Shown here in pieces: positions 17,901 through 27,498 of a stretch of 64,000 nucleotides of DNA. Origin of the DNA: Candidatus Latescibacterota bacterium (GTDB lineage: Bacteria; Krumholzibacteriota; Krumholzibacteriia; WVZY01); the NCBI GenBank assembly GCA_011772205.1, contig WVZY01000011.1, positions 62,001 through 126,000 on the forward strand, read 5' to 3'. The stretch's first letter is position 1; every line of letters starts with the position of its first letter. The notes under the pieces are model-generated. The model had not been told where the DNA came from. It worked only from the letters and a program-made list of their open reading frames with translations, and made no database searches. The translations under genes were made by a program, and so were the position numbers.

Positions 17901-20900
17901 TCGATGCATTCGTATCCGGGCAAACAGGTGGTCAGACCGTTTTCGATCTGTCTCTTGCGCCTTATCTGCCGTTGCCTGAATGGACGATTCAAGCCGGAGC
18001 AACGATTGAGTATATAGCGGGGTCGCTGCAGGAACCGATCGTGTCGAGCGGAAATGTGTATGCCTTCTCTGTAGAGCTCAAGAACAGCGGAGATGCCACC
18101 GTTACGCTCGATACGCTCCTGACAAAGCTGTCTTTCACCGACGGCATCGAAACGTACGAGGCGTTGCTTGCTCAAACGGCGGCACTTGCTGGTGGTGCAA
18201 CCCAACGGGTCGAATTCGATTCTACCATGGTTCCACTCTCCTTCATTCCAGGTGATTACGACGTCGAAATTCATCTCGAAGGCGTGGAGAACGGAGGACC
18301 ATTCGTCGATTCAGTTAGAACATCCGATAAAACGGATTACCTGACGGTCGTGACACCGGCTTCAGTAAGCCCGGTTCTCGGTTCGCTGTCTCCGGACCGA
18401 GTCAGCAGATCCACCTCCGTGTTTTTCGAGATCGAAGTCCAAAACACAGGCGGGGCAAGTGTTGTTCTGAACCCCGATTCCACGCGGTTTTCCTTCGCCG
18501 CGGGCGCGCACGATGTACCTCTGGATGTCGATTTGAACACCGTTATAAGTAAATCTGGCTCCACGGTGCTCCGATTCAATCCCCAGATGGTAACGGCACC
18601 GGCAACGATCTATTTCCCTTCTGTGAGACTTTATGGCACTGAGAACGGGCTTCCCTTCGATGAAGCGTTCGTCCTTCAGGACACCCTCTACGTTCAGGAT
18701 GCCCCCGATATCAGCATTGTATTATTAGTGCCCTCACAACCTCGAATCACCGCCGATCGAAGCGCCGGAATCTCCATACGGATGGATGTGAGTAATTCCG
18801 GTCAGGCCACCGTAGATTTCGACAGCGCCAAGGTTCGCTTCATTTTAGGTGGCATCGATAGAACGGATGAATTCATCATCACGTCTCCTGTGTCATTCGA
18901 GGGCGGGATCAACCTCCCTGGTGACAGTACAGATTCTGTGTTGTTTGGAATATCGGACAATCCAAGCAATTTAATGAGCACAGGAAACATGACGATCGAA
19001 GGCACTCTCTGGGTAACTGATCCCAATGGTCCTACTGAGATCGTTGCGGACACCGATCTTGGCGGGAAGGGAAGCTTGATCGTCGAAAGTCCAGCGGTGC
19101 TCGCAATCGAATCGATTACGCCATCGCAGGATCCTGTTTCAGCCTTACAAACGAAGCCGTTCAAGATCCGCATGGCTGTCCGGAACGTTGGGGAGTCCGC
19201 AATAACCGTCGCCTTGGATCGAGACAGCACGTATTTGAGCTTCACGCCGTCTGGCGGCGGTTGGGAGTGGACGATTGAGGATACGCTTGCTGGCGGCGGA
19301 AGAACCATCGGCGGTGGCGAAGTTGATACAGTGAGATTCGATGTTTCGAAAGCCGGGGGTATCGCGGACTTGAATGTGATCGATGGTGTCGTCGAAGCCG
19401 AAGAGAAAAACAGCGGTTGGCATATCATACATGATACCAGCGATAATGGATCGGGAACGATTCTGGTGCAATCCCAGGCGGCAATCAGTATCACGAGTGT
19501 CACACCATCGCGCCCAACGGTGACACAGGAATCCGGAGCAGACTGGACAATCCGGATCGATGTAACGAACGCGGGCGAAGCGGAGCTCGCACTCACGCTC
19601 CCCGAGAGTTTGACGGTTACATTCCAGGATACGGTCGGCGGTACGGTTTATTCGAAACCGTCTACCTTCGAGGGAGGCGGAGTGAACTTGACCGGTGGAG
19701 CAAGCGGGGAACTGGTCGTCGACGTAGACAGTACAGGTGCCTTCAGCTCAAGGGGATCTAAAACCATCAGCGTCCGACTGGCTGGAGTTGAGCTGAACAG
19801 CGGGCGGCCTGTCTCGGGAATAGATTCTGGCAGCGTTACTGTACAAGCACAGCCCGACGTGGTGTATCTCCCCAATTCTCTGGATCCAGATACTGTTTCG
19901 AGCGGTTCCGTTGTAGGATTCCAAATAGGACTGGTCAACGTCGTACCCGACGGCGCAACGATCCATTTGGATCCAAGCCTTACGAAGATGCGCTTCGGGG
20001 CTGGGCTATTTGAAGCGTCACTTGATCCGTCCAGTATAGATCCGATCCCTGGAACTAAAGGAGACACTCTTGTTTTTGTGGCAACTACAATAGACACTCT
20101 CATCCCGCCGGGTCTTACGCCTATCGAGTTGGATCTGCATTGGACCGAGAACGGAGCAACCGGATCGAAATTGATTACTATATCCGGTGAGCTGCTCATC
20201 CAAGATGCTCCGAGACTCAATATCGTCCAGATCAGATCCAGCCAGCCAACAGTGACCGCCAATCAGGCGAAAACATGGCATATCACCATGATCCTCGAAA
20301 ACAACGGGGAAACCGGAGTGGATCTCGATCTTTCCGATGGCATGACAGACCTGACATTAAAGACGCTCGGAGATGTGGATGTGTCCAGCGAGTACATTAT
20401 CCCTCAGCCTACCGCTCTTGACGGGGTAGGGGGGACGATCTTGCCAGGAGATGCAACCGATTCGCTCATATTTGATGTCACTCAGACCGGAACCACACGG
20501 GGGCTGATCCTCATCTCCGGTGAAGCCACAGGCACGGACGTGATTTCCAGTGAGCCGGTTTTCGACGACACGTTCGATGGAGGGGCCGGAAACGTTACCG
20601 TTCAATCCGAAGCCATTTTGAACATTGCGGGTATCACTCCAGAGCAACCGACAGCCACAGCAGGACAGACGAGCGGTTACAAGATAAAGATGGCAGTTGA
20701 GAATCTCGGTGGTTCATCGGTCGATCTTTCGCTGGATTCGGTCAGCACGAAGCTGACCTTCTCAAAGCCTGGAGGGTGGAGTTGGACCATCGATTCCACG
20801 CTGGTCAGTGGTGGACGCATATTGGCCGGCGGCGCTACCGATACAGTTGTATTCAATATACAGCGTACCGGGGATTCGACGGACACCACTCTAATCGGCG

Positions 20901-23900
20901 GGCAGCTCAAGGGATTCGAGATAAACAGCGATCGTCTCGTCGATACTACCGAAGTGGATGTAGGATCGATTATCATTCAATCTCCAGCTTCCCTTGCTAT
21001 TAACAGTGTTGCGCCCTCACGCACAACGGTGACTGAAGATTCGCCCGTCGATTGGTCGATCACTGTGCAGGTGGAGAATACAGGTGGGTCGGATGTTTCG
21101 CTGATTCTTCCAGACGGTGCAACAGCCGCGATCGAAAGTGATACAAGCGGTACACTCATCCAGAAGCCATCGGAACTCCAAAGTGGGGGAACGCTCCTAC
21201 CTGGTGGTGGTGTTGGCGAGCTCGTATTCATTGTCGATCAAACAGGACTTTTCTCGGGATATGGATCGAAAGCAATTCAGGTCGACCTAATTGGAAGAGA
21301 ACTGAACAGCAATCAGAATGTTCCCGGAACGGGATTCGGTAATGTGACAATTCAAGCGGTCCCAACCGTGCAATATGTCTCGGGATCTCTTGAGCCAGAT
21401 TCCGTATCGAAAGGCGAAGAGGTACAATTCAAAGTCACAGTTAAGAATCCCAATTCTGATGCGGCAGCGATCCATCTTGATCCTCTCTCCACGAAACTCC
21501 AGTTTGCTGCTGGGCAATTCACTGCGTTGCTGGATCCATTGTCACCTGCCTCCATAGCAGGGGGCGATAGCGTAGAGCTTGTTTTCGATCCCACAACGAT
21601 TGATACGGCCATCTCAACAGGTCCTGAAACGGTTTCAGTCGAACTTCAATGGCTTGAGAATGGAAGGCCCGATTCCGATATACTCACAATTGATAACGAG
21701 CTGCTTATACAAGCTCCTTCCGACCTACAGATCACACAGATTTACACGAACCAGCCGACTGTCACCGCCCAGCAGTCGAAATCCTGGTTCATCTCGATGG
21801 TTGTGGCCAATAATGGCGGAGCGGGCATTATTTTAGATCTCGATGAGGCGGCGACTCACCCGAATTTTGAGCTGCTGGGCATCGGCGATGTGTCGGACGA
21901 GTACACGGTCAATTACCCGCCGACTGGCTTCCTCGAAGGGGATATTCTTAAAGGAGGAGTCGCCGATACGCTGGTTTTCGAAGTGAGCGGTACGGGGAGC
22001 TCGACTGGAACAATTCTAATTTCGGGAAGTGTCGAAGGACGGGATGTCAATACGAGCGAGATCATCAAAGATGAAGGCGGTAGCGCGCTGGTACTCGTTC
22101 AATCCAAAGCCGTTCTGAATATAGCGGGAATTACTACTCCATCCAAGGTTACAGAAGGTCAAACGGCTCCTTTCGAGATTACGATGGCCGTTCAAAATAT
22201 GGGCGAATCAGAGGTACGCGTTGCACTTCATAAAGACAGCACGAGTATTACCTTTGCTGAACCAGATGGTTGGATGTGGAACATAGAACCAGCTCTTGTC
22301 GGCGGAGGGGATGTTATAGCTGGCGGTGTCATCGACACAGTCATATTCAGCGTCCAAAGTACCGGTGACTCCACGGGCATGATATCGATAGATGGACGCG
22401 TGCAAGGCTTCGAGTTGAACAGCGATCGGTTTATCGATACTACTGTGGTTAATGTGGATTCGATTCTCGTTCAAACGAAGCCTCAGCTTGAGGTCACCTC
22501 GACAGTCCTCGCAGCGCCGAATCCGCCATATGTAAATACGAACCAGGATTTCCAAGTAGCCACGGTCATCACGAACAACGGCGAAGCCGAGGCAGAGAGC
22601 GTATACATTCATATCGAAAAGTCCGGTGGGAGCATCTTGCCGGAGACGCTTCGCGTCATCGCGAACCTGTCCGGCGGCGGTTCGACGGCCGCAGATACAT
22701 TTGCCGTCACGGCGGCTGCCGTGGCTGACACAGAAACGTTCACAGTTGTCGTCGATTCGGCTCTGGATGCGAACTCCGGTCAGGGTCTCTTTCAAATTAT
22801 AACGCCGGCTCTCGATGACACAGCTGTTGCATTCATACAAAATCCCGCTGTACTTGCAATTGATGGCGTATTTCCTAGTCAGGACAGGGTCACAAGACAG
22901 CAGACGACCGATTGGTCCATTACAATTGCCCTCCAAAACGGAGGTGATGCGGGACTGCAGCTCACTCCGGCGACAGCCGATGACATCGGCTTCTTCATCG
23001 GAACGCAGGAGCAGATCGGCTATGCCGTTCTGGCGCCGGATACGTTTTTATCTGGAGCGACGGATTGGCGCATAATGGGAGGAGCTACCGACACGCTTGT
23101 CTACACTGTTGCTTCTACAGGCAGCAACACGGGTACGGTCCGGATAGACGCCAACCTCACTGCGATCGATCTAAACAATCCCGGCGCGGGACTGCTTCAA
23201 GACTTAGACAGTTCGACCGTACAAGTTGAAGCTCCCTCCGGGCTGTTTATCGATTCGACGTACGCGGTGGCGCCGAACACACTTACCAATAGAGCATTTG
23301 TTAATACCAATCAACCTTACTCCATAAATGTAAAGATCAAGAATACAGGCGAGGCCGTTCACCGGGTTCGCGTGAGTTTGCGTTCCGATGGCTCAACCCT
23401 CCCCGTTCCCCAACTAAGCGATCCATTATCTCTCGCTACCGATGATAGCACCACGTATAGTTTCAGCGTGACAGCTGCTTCCAGCGCTGAGCCGTTCGAG
23501 ACCTTTACGGCGAAAATCGACTCGGCCACATCGGTAAACACCCAATTGCCCGTCAATCCCGGCCCCTCTGTCGATGATCAGGAGTTCGTCACAACTCAAG
23601 TTCCGGCTGATTTGCGCTTGTCATTCGACATCACAGCGCCCCTGGAAGCTACGGATGATACGTTAAGTACAAACCAGTCCTTCGATGTAACAGCTATCGT
23701 CTCGAATAATGGTGAAGCCGAAGTAGAAGGAACTGGACGGGTGAGAATTGAATATCCATCGAGTTTTGTCCTGATCGCGGGCGCTGCCATCCGCAATTAC
23801 TCTGAAGACGAATCCATCATTTGGACATTACGTGCCCCTAATACGGCATCGCTCGGGCAGGAGATTACGTGCACCATTATCGATACGCTTATCGACAGAA

Positions 23901-25513
23901 ACATCGACCAGCCGGCGTTTGTGTCCAAACGCGCTGACAAAATCACAGTGGATGTGCTCCCGGCGGCTACGCTGGCCAATCCTATTCTCAGCATAATTGA
24001 TCCTGGTGGAGCAACGGATAACACTATCAGCACTGATCAGGAATTCAAGGTAAGAGTGGAAGTAACGACAAACGCTCAGACAGAAAATATCGAAGCAAAG
24101 CTCATCCTTCCTGCTGTCTTCCAGCCTATCGGTCCAAGCACAAAATTACTTGGCGACGGGATCGATGGCCCCCCAATGGCGGCTACGTTCAGAGTCCTTG
24201 CTCCGTCTTCAGCATTCAACGACACAATCAAGGTGACATTCACAGGAATCGATGAAAACACCAGCGCTAATCTCGCTGCAACATCGCCCGGTTTATACGT
24301 CGTAGTAATAGAAAAAGCCAGTCTCACTTTAGCTGCGGATATCACTGCGCCGCCTGAAGCTCGAGATAATATTGTGACTATTGGCTCCTCGTTCACCATT
24401 GAGGCTACTGTTACAAACGCTTCTGGCCATGCGGGTATAAACACGTTAATAACAACTCCTCTCCTGAAGATGAGGCTTCAGGGCGGCTACACATTTGTCA
24501 ATCCTGCTGATTCGGTACAGAATTTCGACTTGGGCATCCCGGTCGCATGGGAAGTCAAAGCCCCCTCGGACCCGACCGGGCCGCAGCCGATAATCATCGA
24601 GATAGATTCTATCCCCGTGGACGAAAACAGTGAGTTGCCGGCCGAGGTAGCTGTCGGCCAGGTAACGATTCCAATTCAAACGGAGAGCGCGGTCGTCACG
24701 GTTGATGATGTTACAGAAGCGCTGAATTTCGAGACAAAAGTTGTTCAGGGTGGAGCACAAAACATTGGCCTATTCGGCATCGAGATCAGGAATCCTGGCG
24801 ATAAATCTGCACCGACTGCCGAAGTCGTATCAATTAGATTTACAGTGGAAGATGGAAATAGAAATCCGCTTAGTAGTCCGGATCGAACATTGAGCGGTTT
24901 CTCTGTCGATGTCGGTGGTGGTGCCGGCCAAATCATTGTATCTAATCTATCTGTAAATCCCATCGTTGTGGACTTTTCGGGCGCAGGTAACGCGAGATTC
25001 CTGCCACCAGGCGATAACACCAATATCGCTGTTAGCGTGAGTATCCTGAAGAATCCCGCGGACAGCGAGATCCGCTTGGTCATTCAGAGCGGCAGCCATA
25101 TCGAAGTGAGGGATACCTCATCCGGCGAGCTTCTCAGCGTAGTCGATAAAACCACCAATCAGCCGATCGGCGAGGGCGTCCTCAAGTCCCGACCACTCGT
25201 CATCCTATCGAGCCAGTTCTCCGAATACGCGCACAACTATCCGAATCCGTTCCGTGCGGGGAGCGAGGAGACCCGGATCGCGTATTTCCTCGACAGTCCC
25301 GGAGACGTCACCGTTCGCATTTTCTCATTAACAGGCGACCTCGTCTGGGAGCAGGCGTATCGTCAGCCCGATCCGCACACACAGGCCGGCCCTCAAGAGA
25401 TCCTGTGGGACGGCCGCAATCTCAAGAAAGAAGTGATAAGAAACGGCATCTACATATGCCGGATCCAAGCAGGACCAAACCAGGCGACGTTCAGAATCGC
25501 CGTTGCGAAATAA
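11915..25513 (+). CDS. Giant secreted multi-repeat protein with FlgD/type IX sorting-like C-terminal domain
   Basis: About 4,530 residues. I prefer TTG 11915, preceded by AAGGTGAT with suitable spacing; TTG 11900 is also in frame. Signal peptide R-N-R-I-L-L-F-A-L-S-A-V-F-L-L-L-F. Residues about 170-400 hold two near-identical segments, each with a close cysteine pair (S-T-C-A-V-A-M-C and S-T-C-A-F-G-C). Residues about 510-1,690 hold around a dozen bacterial Ig-like domains of the invasin/Big_1 type (V-K-D-A-F-G-N-W-V, A-R-D-A-Y-G-N-R-V). Residues about 1,800-4,140 are CARDB-like modules with N-N-G-E-A or N-T-G-G-S motifs. The last 95 residues (Y-P-N-P-F-R, I-L-W-D-G-R-N, R-N-G-I-Y-I-C-R-I) are a sorting-like domain. 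No enzyme is visible. It is probably a surface fibre, adhesin or S-layer-like scaffold. Confidence 0.88.
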   Translation: MRNRILLFALSAVFLLLFSSSLHAGTPGSGTATIDPPSDVTAGSQGTWTITYTAEDYFNAGVVLITIPVGWTAPQDGAPNSPGYITVSTDDPACSPTLSIGGQVITINADTLNIGKVLTLVYGDTAGEANPNAKATAQTTAEDSVQFLVESDSEMGNNPALIASSPTIDVVAGPIVKLEFISSPFTFPSTGEAGPLILQTQDQYGNPSAPIADTQINLTSTCAVAMCSRLGGASFSEVDSIIQGAGNDTVSFYYRDTVVGTPTITASAEGQSWTAAQQQQTVDPGPITQLVFISDPNTFECTSEAGPIAIQTQDQNENPSLVSSNQQINLSSTCAFGCFSVLGGENFSPVDSIVMPAGTHTTSFYYRDTRTGTPTITASAQGQPWEDTQQQMAEPGPPHHLTISPSDTTMTAGDFIAYTISVVDSLGNATGLLNDRVVLLESDPSGDFYLPSDHSTPIALLIIAAGEQDTLLDYRNTDANGGIAHILDIRTFDPLSPTLVGIDSVTVAPASVDTAVSTISATTPVVADGSPSTVTVTVKDAFANPIDSVTVTLSATGSASVNDPAGPTNPDGVAVGSGTNLVAETVIVRAVADGDTLSDSATVVFVPGDVDADSSLVAATSPVTADGVDKSIITVTARDANGNPVSGASVTLSVSSEQPEDVLTQPGGVTGPNGQVQGELRSTVTAMPRYVKAVINSVSIVDSAEVVFEAGPAAEFVWTHDGNVVAGVFEDVNLEVLDAQGNRVIAYSDSVFLETTTQWGEVEWAYGTGAKGTIVPLPTDTLYAFDVLDNGIVNLRVKSTLMESIRLRAYRGLAFGESGPLNVHHAAPDSLVIDSGNNQTAEVNTAVGSPLVVKVKDAFGNWVDTTEVTFTVLAGGGLVDVDTTAGGPQDSVAVSAANGEAVCEKWVLGQQSGSDTVRAHMQSGSVTSVNFSATGVAGTGTQIELTPSSKGVTVGSGTEVTAVLKDQFDNVVSGKRVDIFIKDSVADGTLEPNPADPNPTYPLTQTARYGFTDSAGEISVVYRAPLAAALIDSLDAEGDGAPRDSVDDVVYTSTASGATDLKIVWLSSDTAQAGQSFLFKIQAVDGNDNVDTGNSSLVNISGQMGSTLEFSENDFGPTITQVTLINGEKQVYGRGTLVGRWEITASDDASILGDGTEYVVIEDAAVVDHYVVSTVDSVMAGASFNVSVEARDAYGNRVMGAGNNIDLIAVSPADSLPRPDTLLVGTAPLVAGRAIVGENYVRAENILVWVRDASLKEGFSNVLKVKPAGAHQIVYVSGDSTGVVAGSSALLVSRVWDVYENNVPGVSVVFSVLSGGGNVTPGSENSGSDGMVTVTLTTGVAAGENRVRGTIDDGNPPHLETVEYTVQTIASNIHHYTVTPEKTTIAAGEVITVEVKAFDINNNLLEEDSTTGVILGSTTGNAQYGSATDTLVGGIYSTTVWDTVAEPDLILTVDTQGGGPSDSSAVVTVTNAPAYELAAIAGDTSGVEVGFRQRLWVEVLDQYGNVVPGQGVNFTIINDPDGTAELRDALPDTTDGITSTNSAGRAWVDLITSNEAGDNLVRASILDGTPPNLETYTFIVSTQAGEIAYYAVTPDATGGTAGVPIGITVRAFDSNDNPVPDNTTSVEFFVEPPDTGTFAPSSPIVLQAGTLTTAVTVTEVGDFQVRARTEGDTATAGLSPPITIGPNVPWGLITATASPETITANGVSTSIVTSDSITDAYGNVVSEGTFVTVAITDGAIISSDQDPGTPGNQQETDAFGIISFQVQSSTTQGLAAISMNSVAGSASGVTQVYFAQPPTLVCPSPPIPSAVAPGDSVAFRIFVRNTSQTNVTLSTATTFDFTDGAESFSAPLESPIFIGAGLTDTLRFVKQWVHGDMNPGSYSPVINLAGTDQYGAVYSEPCLLPPNSLIISSIRIESITAKPFVSRGTTDTVIVAVKNLGPLPATIETVDLTFSFGSYGVRTALGLPRVIGFNETAQVTVLVPIGSSSPIGMSTIDAFVSGQTGGQTVFDLSLAPYLPLPEWTIQAGATIEYIAGSLQEPIVSSGNVYAFSVELKNSGDATVTLDTLLTKLSFTDGIETYEALLAQTAALAGGATQRVEFDSTMVPLSFIPGDYDVEIHLEGVENGGPFVDSVRTSDKTDYLTVVTPASVSPVLGSLSPDRVSRSTSVFFEIEVQNTGGASVVLNPDSTRFSFAAGAHDVPLDVDLNTVISKSGSTVLRFNPQMVTAPATIYFPSVRLYGTENGLPFDEAFVLQDTLYVQDAPDISIVLLVPSQPRITADRSAGISIRMDVSNSGQATVDFDSAKVRFILGGIDRTDEFIITSPVSFEGGINLPGDSTDSVLFGISDNPSNLMSTGNMTIEGTLWVTDPNGPTEIVADTDLGGKGSLIVESPAVLAIESITPSQDPVSALQTKPFKIRMAVRNVGESAITVALDRDSTYLSFTPSGGGWEWTIEDTLAGGGRTIGGGEVDTVRFDVSKAGGIADLNVIDGVVEAEEKNSGWHIIHDTSDNGSGTILVQSQAAISITSVTPSRPTVTQESGADWTIRIDVTNAGEAELALTLPESLTVTFQDTVGGTVYSKPSTFEGGGVNLTGGASGELVVDVDSTGAFSSRGSKTISVRLAGVELNSGRPVSGIDSGSVTVQAQPDVVYLPNSLDPDTVSSGSVVGFQIGLVNVVPDGATIHLDPSLTKMRFGAGLFEASLDPSSIDPIPGTKGDTLVFVATTIDTLIPPGLTPIELDLHWTENGATGSKLITISGELLIQDAPRLNIVQIRSSQPTVTANQAKTWHITMILENNGETGVDLDLSDGMTDLTLKTLGDVDVSSEYIIPQPTALDGVGGTILPGDATDSLIFDVTQTGTTRGLILISGEATGTDVISSEPVFDDTFDGGAGNVTVQSEAILNIAGITPEQPTATAGQTSGYKIKMAVENLGGSSVDLSLDSVSTKLTFSKPGGWSWTIDSTLVSGGRILAGGATDTVVFNIQRTGDSTDTTLIGGQLKGFEINSDRLVDTTEVDVGSIIIQSPASLAINSVAPSRTTVTEDSPVDWSITVQVENTGGSDVSLILPDGATAAIESDTSGTLIQKPSELQSGGTLLPGGGVGELVFIVDQTGLFSGYGSKAIQVDLIGRELNSNQNVPGTGFGNVTIQAVPTVQYVSGSLEPDSVSKGEEVQFKVTVKNPNSDAAAIHLDPLSTKLQFAAGQFTALLDPLSPASIAGGDSVELVFDPTTIDTAISTGPETVSVELQWLENGRPDSDILTIDNELLIQAPSDLQITQIYTNQPTVTAQQSKSWFISMVVANNGGAGIILDLDEAATHPNFELLGIGDVSDEYTVNYPPTGFLEGDILKGGVADTLVFEVSGTGSSTGTILISGSVEGRDVNTSEIIKDEGGSALVLVQSKAVLNIAGITTPSKVTEGQTAPFEITMAVQNMGESEVRVALHKDSTSITFAEPDGWMWNIEPALVGGGDVIAGGVIDTVIFSVQSTGDSTGMISIDGRVQGFELNSDRFIDTTVVNVDSILVQTKPQLEVTSTVLAAPNPPYVNTNQDFQVATVITNNGEAEAESVYIHIEKSGGSILPETLRVIANLSGGGSTAADTFAVTAAAVADTETFTVVVDSALDANSGQGLFQIITPALDDTAVAFIQNPAVLAIDGVFPSQDRVTRQQTTDWSITIALQNGGDAGLQLTPATADDIGFFIGTQEQIGYAVLAPDTFLSGATDWRIMGGATDTLVYTVASTGSNTGTVRIDANLTAIDLNNPGAGLLQDLDSSTVQVEAPSGLFIDSTYAVAPNTLTNRAFVNTNQPYSINVKIKNTGEAVHRVRVSLRSDGSTLPVPQLSDPLSLATDDSTTYSFSVTAASSAEPFETFTAKIDSATSVNTQLPVNPGPSVDDQEFVTTQVPADLRLSFDITAPLEATDDTLSTNQSFDVTAIVSNNGEAEVEGTGRVRIEYPSSFVLIAGAAIRNYSEDESIIWTLRAPNTASLGQEITCTIIDTLIDRNIDQPAFVSKRADKITVDVLPAATLANPILSIIDPGGATDNTISTDQEFKVRVEVTTNAQTENIEAKLILPAVFQPIGPSTKLLGDGIDGPPMAATFRVLAPSSAFNDTIKVTFTGIDENTSANLAATSPGLYVVVIEKASLTLAADITAPPEARDNIVTIGSSFTIEATVTNASGHAGINTLITTPLLKMRLQGGYTFVNPADSVQNFDLGIPVAWEVKAPSDPTGPQPIIIEIDSIPVDENSELPAEVAVGQVTIPIQTESAVVTVDDVTEALNFETKVVQGGAQNIGLFGIEIRNPGDKSAPTAEVVSIRFTVEDGNRNPLSSPDRTLSGFSVDVGGGAGQIIVSNLSVNPIVVDFSGAGNARFLPPGDNTNIAVSVSILKNPADSEIRLVIQSGSHIEVRDTSSGELLSVVDKTTNQPIGEGVLKSRPLVILSSQFSEYAHNYPNPFRAGSEETRIAYFLDSPGDVTVRIFSLTGDLVWEQAYRQPDPHTQAGPQEILWDGRNLKKEVIRNGIYICRIQAGPNQATFRIAVAK
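18364..22482 (+). repeat. Higher-order ~500-residue repeat inside the giant gene
   Basis: Four distinct modules (a, b, c, d; each about 120-130 residues) recur in the same order. Module a starts near 18364, 19852 and 21358; b near 18708, 20210 and 21718; c near 19090, 20611 and 22105; d near 19480 and 20987. Matched codons in module a (18380, 19874, 21383) are 1,494 and 1,509 bases apart. The third round stops after c. Confidence 0.8.
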
Positions 25514-25557
25514 ATTTTAAAAACGCCGTGCTGAGCACCCTGCAAAAAAGTGAGCGC

Positions 25558-27498
25558 ATGATGATGAGGTGGAACGAACATAGGAATCCAACAAGGCACA
25601 GCCGCTTGTTCCTGGGCGCGGCACTTCTTGCTGCCTTCGTTGCCCTGACGGTTCCGGTCAATCAAGCCGCCAACGCCGAAGAAGGTGACGGCGGCACGCG
25701 GAGTGTCTTTTCCATTGGCGCCGGCTCCCGCGCGATCTCGCTGGGGAGGGCATTCGTGAGCATCGCCGATGACGCGAGCGCCGTTTACTGGAATCCCGCG
25801 GCACTCCGAAACGTCCAGGACAAGCAGATCATGGGAATGTACATGCCCGTCTTTGGTGATTTCACCGGAGCGGACTTCACGTTTTTCGGCGCGGCGTATC
25901 CGACGTTGAGCGCCGGTGTGTTCGGACTTGGTTTCATGCGTGTCGGAACGACCTTCCAGGGTTTTGACGCGGACAGCCGCCCCACGGGTGAAGGCGACTA
26001 CTCGGAGAGCCAGTTCATGATTGCTTACGCCATCGAGCGGCATTCACGGTTCTTTTTGGGCTCCCTCGCCACGGGTGTGTCGTTCAAAATTGCGAACCAG
26101 AAGGTCTCGCCGTATTCGAGCACGGCTCCCGGACTCGATCTCGGCTTTCGGCTGATACCGGATGCCGCCAAGTCGATCTCGATCGGCGTGAACCTCCAGG
26201 ACCTATCCGGGCCGCGGCACAAGCTGGCCCTGGATGCGGATCGCACATACCGCACGATCATGGCTGGCATGGGATACACGAAAGTCTTTTCCAGCGGCTC
26301 CGCCATCAGGCTGAACATCCAAACGGACTTCCCCGAAAAAGCCGACCGCGAGTTCCACGTGGGCGCCGAATACGCCCATTCGAAGTATCTCGCCCTCCGG
26401 ATCGGCATGGACCGGAGCGATTTCACGTTCGGAATCGGTGTGAATGTGGCCGGTTTCGGCTTCGATTATGCAATGCTCTCCAGGGATGAACCGGGGTCCT
26501 CGCACCCCGTTACATTCACAACTCATTTTGGCAAAACGCTTTACGAGCAGCGAGAGATTCTCGCCGATGAGCGCCGTAGAGAACAGGAGGATGCCGTCCG
26601 GCGCGCATTTGCCAGCCGCGTGGAGGAGCACCGCAACAAGGCGAAAGCCCACGAGGCGGAGGGCAATTTCCCGCTTGCACTCGACGAGTGGAAGATCGTT
26701 CTTGAATATATGCCGGGCGATGCAGAGGCGGAGGCGCATGTGAGAGACGCGACGCAGCAGCTGGTCCGCGAGCAGGAAGCGGCGAACCGGGATATCGAGA
26801 AACAAGCGGTCATCAGCACGCATTTCTCGCAGGGCCTCTCCTTCTATCAGCAGAACGATTACGTGCGGGCCCGCGACGAATGGCGGGCGATTCTTGCGAT
26901 CGATTCGACGCACGCGGAGGCCCGTGAGTATCTCCTGAGAACGCGGGAGAAGATCGACGAGCGCATCTCGACCCATTTGCAGCGGGCCAACTCGCTCGAG
27001 AGACAGAACCGGTTGACCGAGGCGTATGGCGAATGGACGTACATCCAGCTTCTCGACGCGGCGAATCGAGAAGCGGAACAGGCAATACGCCGGATCCAGC
27101 GGAAGATAGAAACGCAGTCGCAGGATCTGGAAGTCGTTTCCCGGAGGCTCAGGATCGTCAACCTGTACAGCGACGCACTCAGAAAGTACAACCAGGGCGA
27201 ATACGAGTCCTGCGTGAAAGATCTCGAACAGATCCTCCGTCTGCAGCCTTCGCATGAGGAGGCTAAGACACTCTTGGCAATGGCGAAGCGGAAGATCACT
27301 CCGCTGACAACAGAAGAGGAGCAAAGGATCCAGAAGCTCTACCTCAAGGGCATGCAGTACTTCTCCAAAGATCAGTATGCGGAAGCGATCGCCGAGTGGG
27401 AGAAGATACTCGAGATCGATCCCGGGAACGAAAGCGTCCGCAGAAACATCGAAGAAGCCCGGGAGCGTCTCAGGCAGCTCGAGCGGCAATCGAAATAA
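25558..27498 (+). CDS. PorV/PorQ-like barrel fused to C-terminal TPR domain
   Basis: 646 residues from ATG 25558 (ATGATGATG run; 25561 and 25564 are alternatives). The open frame extends further upstream, but into the end of the giant gene. A signal peptide (L-F-L-G-A-A-L-L-A-A-F-V-A-L) precedes the PorV-type motif G-S-R-A-I-S-L-G-R-A-F-V-S-I-A-D-D-A-S-A followed by W-N-P-A-A-L. The barrel-like part runs to about residue 320. A charged helical linker follows, then several TPR units (for example F-P-L-A-L-D-E-W-K-I-V-L-E and Y-A-E-A-I-A-E-W-E-K-I-L-E-I-D-P-G-N). It follows the giant gene by 44 bases, so it may help export or anchor that protein. Confidence 0.82.
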   Translation: MMMRWNEHRNPTRHSRLFLGAALLAAFVALTVPVNQAANAEEGDGGTRSVFSIGAGSRAISLGRAFVSIADDASAVYWNPAALRNVQDKQIMGMYMPVFGDFTGADFTFFGAAYPTLSAGVFGLGFMRVGTTFQGFDADSRPTGEGDYSESQFMIAYAIERHSRFFLGSLATGVSFKIANQKVSPYSSTAPGLDLGFRLIPDAAKSISIGVNLQDLSGPRHKLALDADRTYRTIMAGMGYTKVFSSGSAIRLNIQTDFPEKADREFHVGAEYAHSKYLALRIGMDRSDFTFGIGVNVAGFGFDYAMLSRDEPGSSHPVTFTTHFGKTLYEQREILADERRREQEDAVRRAFASRVEEHRNKAKAHEAEGNFPLALDEWKIVLEYMPGDAEAEAHVRDATQQLVREQEAANRDIEKQAVISTHFSQGLSFYQQNDYVRARDEWRAILAIDSTHAEAREYLLRTREKIDERISTHLQRANSLERQNRLTEAYGEWTYIQLLDAANREAEQAIRRIQRKIETQSQDLEVVSRRLRIVNLYSDALRKYNQGEYESCVKDLEQILRLQPSHEEAKTLLAMAKRKITPLTTEEEQRIQKLYLKGMQYFSKDQYAEAIAEWEKILEIDPGNESVRRNIEEARERLRQLERQSK

